Source: Candidatus Cloacimonadota bacterium (GTDB lineage: Bacteria > Cloacimonadota > Cloacimonadia > Cloacimonadales > Cloacimonadaceae). From it: a stretch of DNA of 5,187 nucleotides. Positions 1-5,187 of this stretch are shown piece by piece; within the stretch, counting starts at the first letter, position 1, and every line of letters begins with the position of its first letter. The notes under the pieces are model-generated. The model was not told where the DNA came from and ran no database searches. It worked only from the letters and a program-made list of their open reading frames with translations. The stretch covers positions 1-5,187 of the forward strand of contig JAQVMI010000160.1 of NCBI GenBank assembly GCA_028703735.1. The letters run 5' to 3'. A program made the position numbers and the translations under genes.

Positions 1-2
1 GC

Positions 3-1445
3 AATACAAGTATAAGCCATAAGAGCGATTTTGGGCAATACTTTACTCCAAGTGTGGTAGCGTTGTTCATGGCATCGATGTTTCCCGATGTTCAAGATAG
101 CAATGTAAAACTGCTTGATCCCGGAGCCGGAATTGGTAGCTTATCTTGTGCGTTTGTGCTAAATATGAACCATCGGGTGCAGGGTTTAAACTACGAAATA
201 GATTGTTACGAAACAGATCACAACGTATCGGCAAAGCTAACCAAGAATTTGTATGAATTGTCTTCAAGTATTAGTGTAAAGTATTCTATCATGTATGAAG
301 ATTTCATCGGTGCAGCAGTAGATCATTTGTTACAGTTCGAAAAACCAGTTTATACGCATGTGATAATGAACCCACCTTACAAGAAAATTCATAGTAGTTC
401 CACCTGTCGCAAACTGCTAAGATCGGTGGATTTGGAAATTGTAAACCTTTATTCTGCTTTTGTATCCATGAGTCTGGAGCTATTAAAACAAGATGGATAC
501 TTAGTTGCAATAATTCCCAGAAGCTTTTGTAATGGGACATATTATCTGCCGTTTCGTAAGCACGTGCTCTCTAATGCAGTAATTAGGCGAATACATCTTT
601 TTGAATCCAGAAATAGCGTATTCAAGAATGACAGTGTGCTACAAGAGAATATAATAATCCTGTTACAAAAAAGCGACTTAACAAATCAAGTGGAGATTAG
701 CTATTCTATAGACCAAAGATTAGATAATATAGAAAGCCTCCAGGTAGATTACGATAGGATTGTAGATTTAGATTCGTGGGAACTGATAATAAACATTCCT
801 CAGCAAAACAGAATTTCGCAATCGATTGTGGGATCAGATTTTAAACAATTAGGGTGCATGGTTTCTACAGGACCCGTAGTAGATTTTAGGAGCATAGATT
901 TCATTAGCAAAGAATCCCCCGGCTATGCCACACCCTTAATCTACCCGCAGAATGTTAGCTGTTTCATGGTTCATACGCCCAGCCTGACAGGAGCACAAAC
1001 AACCATAGAAGCCAATACAATCACAAAAAAAATGATGTATAAAAATGGTTATTACGTGGTTGTGAGGAGGTTTTCTTCCAAGGAAGAGAAACGCAGGATA
1101 GTGGCTGCACTTTACAAACCAGTTGAAAATGGTGGTGAATACATTGCATTCGAAAACCACTTGAATGTGTTTCATAACGGTGGACATGGTTTGGATCCTG
1201 ATATAGCTTATGGTTTGGTTGCCTATTTGAATTCTGCAGGCTTCGATGAAGAATTCAGGTTATTCAGCGGACATACACAGGTTAACGTAAGCGACTTAAA
1301 AAGAATGAAGTATCCCCAAAAGGAGCAACTACAAGAGCTTGGGCGTAAGCTGCAAAAAGAGGAATTTAATTATCAGATATTCGAGGACATTATAAAGGAG
1401 GTTTTGGATCATGAAGCCAAGCAAAAAGACAAAACAACGGATTGA
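3..1445 (+). CDS. N6-adenine DNA methyltransferase of a PstI/BsuBI-type restriction-modification system (5' end missing)
   Basis: Transfers a methyl group from S-adenosylmethionine to an adenine in the target site, protecting host DNA from the partner nuclease encoded immediately downstream. The frame is open to the left edge, so the gene starts outside the window; the GTG at 54 is not the start, because it would cut off the conserved motif FGQYFTP (motif X, visible residues 10-16). Then follow the SAM-binding motif I LLDPGAGIGSL (37-47), acidic residues E70/D72 as motif II, DF at 100-101, the catalytic NPPY (123-126), and the GYLVAIIPRSF strand region (165-175). The order X-I-IV with a long C-terminal part (about 270-460, probable target recognition domain) is that of gamma-class N6-adenine enzymes. 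480 residues are visible; M.PstI and M.BsuBI have about 500, so roughly 20 are missing. The last 35 bp overlap the nuclease gene. CTGCAG specificity is inferred from the partner. The catalytic class is secure. Confidence 0.9.
   Translation, partial: NTSISHKSDFGQYFTPSVVALFMASMFPDVQDSNVKLLDPGAGIGSLSCAFVLNMNHRVQGLNYEIDCYETDHNVSAKLTKNLYELSSSISVKYSIMYEDFIGAAVDHLLQFEKPVYTHVIMNPPYKKIHSSSTCRKLLRSVDLEIVNLYSAFVSMSLELLKQDGYLVAIIPRSFCNGTYYLPFRKHVLSNAVIRRIHLFESRNSVFKNDSVLQENIIILLQKSDLTNQVEISYSIDQRLDNIESLQVDYDRIVDLDSWELIINIPQQNRISQSIVGSDFKQLGCMVSTGPVVDFRSIDFISKESPGYATPLIYPQNVSCFMVHTPSLTGAQTTIEANTITKKMMYKNGYYVVVRRFSSKEEKRRIVAALYKPVENGGEYIAFENHLNVFHNGGHGLDPDIAYGLVAYLNSAGFDEEFRLFSGHTQVNVSDLKRMKYPQKEQLQELGRKLQKEEFNYQIFEDIIKEVLDHEAKQKDKTTD
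1234..1239. other. CTGCAG site inside the methyltransferase gene
   Basis: This is the only CTGCAG I find in the window on reading it through. It is the sequence recognised by characterised BsuBI/PstI-family enzymes, so it would be a substrate of both proteins encoded around it. One site in 5.2 kb is close to the chance expectation for a 6-bp word, so there is no sign of site avoidance. The sequence is certain; its role as the cognate site is inferred. Confidence 0.6.
1395..1401 (+). promoter_or_regulatory. Strong ribosome binding site for the restriction endonuclease gene
   Basis: AAGGAGG lies 9 nt before the ATG at 1411 and within the last codons of the methyltransferase gene. It fixes the nuclease start and means ribosomes finishing the methyltransferase pass directly over it, which fits translational coupling. 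Confidence 0.8.
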
Positions 1446-2367
1446 TCTGGCAGTAAAAATACTTGCTGAATTAGGGATGCCAAAAGGGCAACAAAACAAG
1501 AGAACAGGGCTTTGCCTGTTAGCTTTATTAGGCTTAAAGCCTGATATGGCATTTAGTGAAGCGCAAAATCCTTTAATGGGGATTACGCCAATAATGGAAT
1601 TTGCTGCTCTGCATTATAAGGAACAATATAAACCGAATACAAGGGAAACCTTTAGAAGGCAGAGCATCCATCAAATGGTTCAAGCAGGCTTGGTTTTGTA
1701 TAATCCGGATGATGACAATAGATCCACAAATAGCCCTCAAGCAGTTTATCAGATTTCGCCAGAGCTTCTTGAACTTGCACGGCAATATGAAACAGAAAAC
1801 TGGGATATTGCTGTAAAAGAGTTTAGCAAAATAAGGCAAACCTTGGCAGAGAAATATGCTAAACCAAGAAACCTGAAACATGTTCCCATAATGATTAATG
1901 AAATGGAAATCATGCTTAGCCCGGGTAAACATAACGAATTGGTAAAAGCAATAATAGAGAAATTCGCTCCAGTGTTTTTGCATGGAGCTCAGCTTGTTTA
2001 TGTGGGTGATACTCAGAATAAATCCGCTTACGTGAATGTGGATATGATAAAAACTACAAAGATTCCCTTCGATGAGCATAATAAGTTTCCTGATGTAGTG
2101 TTTTATCTACCAAAGGAAAAATGGGTTGTGTTGATAGAATCGGTTACCAGTCATGGTCCAATGGATAGTAAACGATATTTTGAGTTATCAGATGTGTTTG
2201 ATTCTGAGGATTTTGGCGTGGTTTACGTTTCGGCATTCAAAGATAGGGCTACCTTTGCAAAATACTCATCATCTATAGCTTGGGAAACAGAAGTGTGGAT
2301 AGAAGATAACCCGGAACATTTGATACATTACAATGGAACTAAATTTCTGGGACCCTATCGAAAGTAA
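1411..2367 (+). CDS. Type II restriction endonuclease, BsuBI/PstI family (predicted CTGCAG cutter)
   Basis: Cuts unmethylated double-stranded DNA in the cytoplasm; characterised relatives (PstI, BsuBI) recognise CTGCAG. The 318-aa length matches R.BsuBI (about 316) and R.PstI (about 326), so the gene looks intact. Residues 1 to about 145 are a mainly helical N-terminal part resembling the family's winged-helix-like N domain. Residues about 155-318 are the nuclease domain. It contains FPDVVFYLP (226-234) with acidic D228, then WVVLIESVTSHGP (238-250) with E243, then K254-R255; this PD...E.VTSHGP...KR string is the family hallmark. The usual lysine of a PD-(D/E)XK motif is not two residues after E243 (V245 is there), so the catalytic lysine, if any, must come from elsewhere. 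The start is ATG behind AAGGAGG and lies in a different frame within the end of the methyltransferase gene. No controller gene lies between the two. Family assignment is from recalled motif pattern; specificity is inferred from the family. Confidence 0.9.
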   Translation: MKPSKKTKQRIDLAVKILAELGMPKGQQNKRTGLCLLALLGLKPDMAFSEAQNPLMGITPIMEFAALHYKEQYKPNTRETFRRQSIHQMVQAGLVLYNPDDDNRSTNSPQAVYQISPELLELARQYETENWDIAVKEFSKIRQTLAEKYAKPRNLKHVPIMINEMEIMLSPGKHNELVKAIIEKFAPVFLHGAQLVYVGDTQNKSAYVNVDMIKTTKIPFDEHNKFPDVVFYLPKEKWVVLIESVTSHGPMDSKRYFELSDVFDSEDFGVVYVSAFKDRATFAKYSSSIAWETEVWIEDNPEHLIHYNGTKFLGPYRK

Positions 2368-2395
2368 AAAACAGAACCTGAAAAATCGGAAAATC

Positions 2396-2424
2396 TTGAC
2401 ACCGAACTCCACATAAAATATAAG
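2396..2424 (+). promoter_or_regulatory. Sigma-70-like promoter candidate for the 210-aa exported protein gene
   Basis: A perfect TTGACA (2396-2401) is followed after 17 bp by TATAAG (2419-2424), 5 of 6 matches to the -10 consensus. Transcription would start near 2431, giving a very short leader of about 18 nt that still contains the AAAAGGAG ribosome binding site (2435-2442). The consensus is that of the housekeeping sigma factor in many bacteria; its use in this lineage is assumed. The site suggests the downstream gene is transcribed separately from the restriction pair, and I see no terminator between them. Confidence 0.5.
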
Positions 2425-2448
2425 GAAAAAAAACAAAAGGAGCTTCAT

Positions 2449-3081
2449 ATGAAGAAGATTATTGTCCTTTCTCTATTATCACTAATAGCTTTTTGCTTAG
2501 CTGCTCAAACTCCCCGTGATGAGGCTATTCAAAGCCTTGAAAGTGCCAAAAAACTGCTTCAGCAGGAAAACTATTCCAAAGCACAAGATGAAATTAATTA
2601 CGCCACCGGAAAGATCAACGAGATTCTATCCGAACAGCTTGTTTTATTCGTTCCAGATGCACCAATTGGTTTTACCCTGGAAGATAAAAATGCTCAAGGT
2701 TTAGGACAGATGGGTAGCTTATTTGGCAGCGCAAATGCTATTACTGCCACAGGAAATTACAGCAGAGAAAATTCCGATGGCAGCAGTTCAGAAATGGTTC
2801 TTACCATATCCATAGGTGGACTTCTGGGCAAAGCCGCCGGTTTGGCAGCAATGGGACAAATGTTTTCGGGAAGTGGCTCCGGCACAAGTAGCAAAACTAT
2901 CAGAGTTGCCGGTTACAACGCTACTCAGGAATTCTCTGCCGAAGAAAACGTTGCCAAGCTAACGGTTCAGGTAGGAGAAAAGGTAAGTGTAATTGTAGAT
3001 GGAGATAACCTGGATAAGCCGGAGATTATGAAGGCTCTGGTGGAAAAAATTGATTTGGCAAAGCTGGAAAAAGCTTTTTAA
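2449..3081 (+). CDS. Exported protein of unknown function with N-terminal helical hairpin
   Basis: I do not recognise the family with certainty. The 210-aa protein starts at an ATG 6 nt after AAAAGGAG. Residues 1-19 form a classic signal peptide (KK, then a hydrophobic run to CLAA), with cleavage likely just before Q20; the cysteine at 16 is not in a good lipobox, so it is probably periplasmic or surface rather than a lipoprotein. Residues 23-62 are charged amphipathic helix, possibly a TPR-like hairpin or short coiled coil. QLVLFVPDAPIGF (63-75) leads into a glycine/serine-rich middle (84-147), including a GGLLGKAAGLAAMGQMF stretch (123-139) that is hydrophobic but short for a membrane anchor. 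Residues 150-210 look like beta strands (TIRVAGYNATQEF, KLTVQVGEKVSVIVDGDNL) ending in a helix. The layout resembles small periplasmic proteins with a helical head and a single alpha/beta domain, but that is an impression only. It has its own promoter candidate, so no functional link to the restriction genes is implied. Confidence 0.85.
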   Translation: MKKIIVLSLLSLIAFCLAAQTPRDEAIQSLESAKKLLQQENYSKAQDEINYATGKINEILSEQLVLFVPDAPIGFTLEDKNAQGLGQMGSLFGSANAITATGNYSRENSDGSSSEMVLTISIGGLLGKAAGLAAMGQMFSGSGSGTSSKTIRVAGYNATQEFSAEENVAKLTVQVGEKVSVIVDGDNLDKPEIMKALVEKIDLAKLEKAF

Positions 3082-3100
3082 GCTATTGTATTAGCACAGG

Positions 3101-3252
3101 CCTCGTACGCTGCCCTTGCAACAGTCGGGGCGACTGTTATTACGAAGCATACCTCGTACGCTGCCCTTGCAACAGTCGGGGCGACTGTTATTACGAAGCA
3201 TACCTCGTACGCTGCCATTGCAACAGTCGGGGCGACTGTTATTACGAAGCAT
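3101..3252. repeat. Three tandem copies of a 51-bp repeat with nested inverted repeats
   Basis: Units start at 3101, 3152 and 3203; copies 1 and 2 are identical over 51 bp, and copy 3 differs at one base (C to A at 3217) and lacks the last A. Each unit carries an inner stem AACAGTCG / CGACTGTT around GGG (3120-3138 in copy 1, then every 51 bp) and an outer stem TCGTA / TACGA (3103-3107 with 3141-3145), with about 12 unpaired bases on the left side and 2 on the right. The array lies 19 bp after the stop of the 210-aa gene, between convergent genes. It could be a REP-like palindromic element, a transcript-end structure or a small RNA. It is not CRISPR: units abut with no unique spacers. The unit length is 17 codons and no + strand frame has a stop, but no start with a ribosome binding site is present. 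Function unknown. Confidence 0.93.
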
Positions 3253-3255
3253 TTG

Positions 3256-3273
3256 GCAGCATCAGAATGCTGC
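3256..3273. other. Short perfect hairpin between the repeat array and the terminator
   Basis: GCAGCAT and ATGCTGC form a 7-bp perfect stem with a CAGA loop, extendable by two G-T wobble pairs. It begins four bases after the last repeat unit and has no T-run on either side. It may be part of the transcript-end structure of either convergent gene. No specific role can be read. Confidence 0.5.
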
Positions 3274-3283
3274 TGTACAAAAT

Positions 3284-3314
3284 TGAGGGAGCAAGATAAT
3301 CACTTGCTCCCTCA
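3284..3314 (-). terminator. Likely rho-independent terminator of the large secreted protein gene
   Basis: TGAGGGAGCAAG and CTTGCTCCCTCA form a perfect 12-bp stem with a 7-nt loop. Read on the - strand it starts about 31 nt after the stop codon at 3346 and is followed by AATTTTGT, a short T-run, as expected for termination of the gene arriving from the right. On the + strand the flank (CTATTTATAT) is less T-rich, so termination from the left is possible but weaker. Confidence 0.7.
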
Positions 3315-3345
3315 CTATTTATATACCCTATCTAAGGGCGTTTGG

Positions 3346-5187
3346 TTATTTCATTAGCAACATCTTGCGGTTGAACACCTTATTGCCTACCGTCATACGG
3401 CAGAAGTAAACACCCGTAGCGAGGTCACGTCCGCTTTGGTCTTTGCCATTGAAGGGCAGATTGTAGTATCCTGGGGTATTGTGCTCTTGGGTAAATCTTG
3501 CCACAATCTGTCCACGGCTATTCCAAATTTGGAAATTCACTATTGCAGGTTCTTTCAGTGAATAGCGTAGGTTCGTATTTGGGTTGAAGGGATTGGGATA
3601 GTTTCCCATCAGTTCTGTCAGCAACGGTATTGCCGGTGGATTGGGGTTGTCAGGATCGTCGGCTGTGCTAATCCCAATGGGTCCATAATAGCCATTTCCA
3701 CCATCCAAATCAAGCCCTTCCAGCCAGTAATAGTATTGAAGGTTAGCTTCGGTTTCTTCATCTGTGAAGGTGTAGCTTTGTTCGGTGGAGCTGTTGGTAG
3801 CCTGAACAAGGGGCGATACCTTTTGGGCTGAAGCCAGATCATCGCTTAGGGCACGGTAGATGTAATAGCCCAAAACTCCAGTTTCTGTGGCTGTAACCCA
3901 ATTGAGGCTTACGTTGCATACACCTGTAAGGTTGGCAGTGAAAGAAGAAAGGGTTATGGGCAGGGTGCCTTCTTCGCTATTGTTAAACACAATAAACACA
4001 TCGTTTTCGCCTTTACCACCGCTGGGAACAGTGAAGCTTGCTGCTGTATCTGTCCATCCGCCTGGATTGGAAATAACTGTCCAATTAGCCCCATCGCCTA
4101 TCTTGTAGGCAAGTTGTGAAGGGGTGTAACCCAGATTATGGGTAATGTTTAATGTAGCACCTGCAAAATTAGCTCCTGCAAAGATAAAATCCAAACCGGA
4201 AGTTTCATAAGGCGCACCCACAGAAGCATAACCTGTTGTAACGGTAATGTAACCACTGGCACCTGTTAAACCTGTGATACTAATAACTGGAGCAATGGGA
4301 TTCGCTACAGGATCATAAGCAGGAGGAGGTGTGATAACTACTTCATCACCTATAATAACAGCAGCGTCGCTTTGTTCACCTGCCACAATGCGGATATTGT
4401 CTATGGCAGCAGGAGGTTGGGTACCATCGCTACTATCGTTTCTCCAGGTAAACACCAAACGTCTGTTGGTTCCGTTCACTCCCGCAGGAATATCCAGGGT
4501 AACTTCCTGCCAATCTGCTGTAAGATTATATGTTGCACCCAATTGGCCACTAACAAGAGCAGTTCCCGCTACAGGAGTAGTAGTGGAATCAACCAGATAC
4601 ACTCTAAGGTAATCGTAATATGTGGAAGCACCTTCACCCTGTCCCTTCCAGGCAAAACGAAGCTTATAGCTTTCTGAACCGGCAGGGAAGCTGATATTGC
4701 GATATACATGGGCTATGGAAGTAGAGGCGATGTCATATGCATTGCTGGTGCCGCTATTGTTGCTGATATACAGGCTATAGGCTCCCGTATGTTTTGTGGC
4801 TGTGCCACGTGCCCAGGTATTGGTTTGGCTGCCATTTACCAGGTTCCAGTTGCCAATGCCATCTTCAAAGCCTTCGGCAAAGGGAACAGTTTGGGGGCTT
4901 ATTCCGGCTCCGGTAAGGCTGATGGTTTTATCTGCACCACCGGCATCGTGGCTGATGGTGATATCGTCATTGTAAGCTACAGCAGCTATAGGAGTAAAAG
5001 TTACATCATAAGTTGCGGATAAACCCGCACCAAGGGAATAGGGCAGAACATCGCGGGTTGCTTGGCTATCATTTATTGCTTTTAGAACAGAAGTGTTTTT
5101 TGCACTATGCAAAGCAACGCTGTAGCCACTGGGGGTGGTTATACTGCCGCTAAGAGTTCCGCTGCCTGTATTGGTGATGGTAAATTC
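3346..5187 (-). CDS. Large secreted multidomain beta-sandwich protein with C-terminal sorting domain (5' end missing)
   Basis: The frame is open to the right edge, so the start lies outside; the TTG near 5112 is internal. 613 residues are visible. Residues 1-95 resemble an ASH/choice-of-anchor-D Ig-like domain (FTITNTGSGTLSG, then YDVTFTP). Residues 103-268 resemble a MAM/choice-of-anchor-J jelly roll as in cleaved adhesins (FEDG at 107-110, SLYISN, YRNISFP, AIDNIRIV). After a TPPPAYDP linker, residues 289-404 are an unassigned beta-rich, glycine-rich domain. Residues 409-505 look fibronectin-III-like (SLNWVTATETGVLGYYIYR). Residues 524-613 are the C-terminal domain: NYPNPFNP at 529-536, a FlgD-Ig-like middle, then GVYFCRMTVGNK and a basic end. 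Such domains direct export by the Bacteroidetes-type T9SS or an analogous route and are abundant in Cloacimonadota and relatives. The role is probably surface adhesion or binding of a polymer; no catalytic motif is visible. Terminated by the hairpin just downstream. Confidence 0.88.
   Translation of the reverse strand, partial: EFTITNTGSGTLSGSITTPSGYSVALHSAKNTSVLKAINDSQATRDVLPYSLGAGLSATYDVTFTPIAAVAYNDDITISHDAGGADKTISLTGAGISPQTVPFAEGFEDGIGNWNLVNGSQTNTWARGTATKHTGAYSLYISNNSGTSNAYDIASTSIAHVYRNISFPAGSESYKLRFAWKGQGEGASTYYDYLRVYLVDSTTTPVAGTALVSGQLGATYNLTADWQEVTLDIPAGVNGTNRRLVFTWRNDSSDGTQPPAAIDNIRIVAGEQSDAAVIIGDEVVITPPPAYDPVANPIAPVISITGLTGASGYITVTTGYASVGAPYETSGLDFIFAGANFAGATLNITHNLGYTPSQLAYKIGDGANWTVISNPGGWTDTAASFTVPSGGKGENDVFIVFNNSEEGTLPITLSSFTANLTGVCNVSLNWVTATETGVLGYYIYRALSDDLASAQKVSPLVQATNSSTEQSYTFTDEETEANLQYYYWLEGLDLDGGNGYYGPIGISTADDPDNPNPPAIPLLTELMGNYPNPFNPNTNLRYSLKEPAIVNFQIWNSRGQIVARFTQEHNTPGYYNLPFNGKDQSGRDLATGVYFCRMTVGNKVFNRKMLLMK

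Noticed and set aside
54..56. GTG as start of the methyltransferase
   Set aside because: The same frame is open to the left edge and encodes the conserved FGQYFTP motif just upstream, so the gene is cut by the window edge.
1573..2079. 168-aa open frame on the - strand
   Set aside because: It lies wholly inside the clearly identified restriction endonuclease gene and has no recognisable motifs; a shadow frame.
2368..2395. Terminator after the restriction endonuclease gene
   Set aside because: The stretch is A-rich with no stem of useful length.
2449..3081. 210-aa protein as a lipoprotein
   Set aside because: The cysteine at residue 16 is preceded by Ala-Phe and followed by Leu-Ala-Ala, which does not fit a lipobox; ordinary signal peptidase cleavage before Q20 fits better.
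3101..3252. CRISPR array
   Set aside because: Units are contiguous near-identical copies without unique spacers, there are only three, and no cas gene is visible.
3082..3354. C-terminal extension of the 210-aa protein by readthrough of its TAA
   Set aside because: The same frame stays open for 91 codons past the stop through the repeats and into the opposing gene's end, but there is no evidence of readthrough, and the absence of stops in the repeat unit explains most of it.
4331..5022. Several 90-105 aa open frames on the + strand
   Set aside because: All lie opposite the secreted protein gene, whose Gly/Ala/Thr-rich codons leave the other strand poor in stops; no domain or ribosome site supports them.
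5110..5112. TTG as start of the large secreted protein
   Set aside because: The frame stays open to 5187 and the upstream 25 codons (FTITNTGSGTLSG...) complete the Ig-like domain; the start is outside the window.

Overview
The window looks like a piece of a bacterial chromosome from the Fibrobacteres-Chlorobi-Bacteroidetes side of the tree, and Candidatus Cloacimonadota is my best guess. The clues are a very large secreted beta-sandwich protein ending in a NYPNPFNP-type C-terminal sorting/FlgD-like domain, a small exported protein with a short Lys-Ile signal peptide, and moderate AT-richness. This is a style judgement; there is no rRNA or housekeeping marker here.

Positions 1-2367 hold a Type II restriction-modification pair on the + strand. 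The first gene is an N6-adenine DNA methyltransferase whose first roughly 20 codons lie left of the window. It overlaps by 35 bp a complete 318-aa restriction endonuclease of the BsuBI/PstI family, whose known members recognise CTGCAG. The endonuclease start sits behind a strong Shine-Dalgarno sequence inside the methyltransferase gene, so modification is encoded first and restriction is probably translationally coupled to it. No controller protein gene is visible within the window.

Positions 2368-3081 hold a promoter-like sequence (TTGACA, 17 bp, TATAAG) followed by a complete 210-aa exported protein of unknown function. It appears to be its own transcription unit and is not obviously part of the restriction system.

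Positions 3082-3345 are the gap between two convergent genes and are packed with secondary structure: three near-identical 51-bp tandem repeats, each with a nested inverted repeat, then a 7-bp stem hairpin, then a perfect 12-bp stem that is a likely terminator for the gene entering from the right. The repeat array is the least explained element in the window.

Positions 3346-5187 on the - strand hold the last 613 residues of a multidomain secreted protein: an ASH-type Ig-like domain, a MAM/choice-of-anchor-J-like jelly roll, an unassigned beta domain, a fibronectin-III-like domain and the C-terminal sorting domain. Its true start is beyond the right edge. I see no convincing new multi-gene system; the best leads are the repeat array and the predicted CTGCAG specificity.
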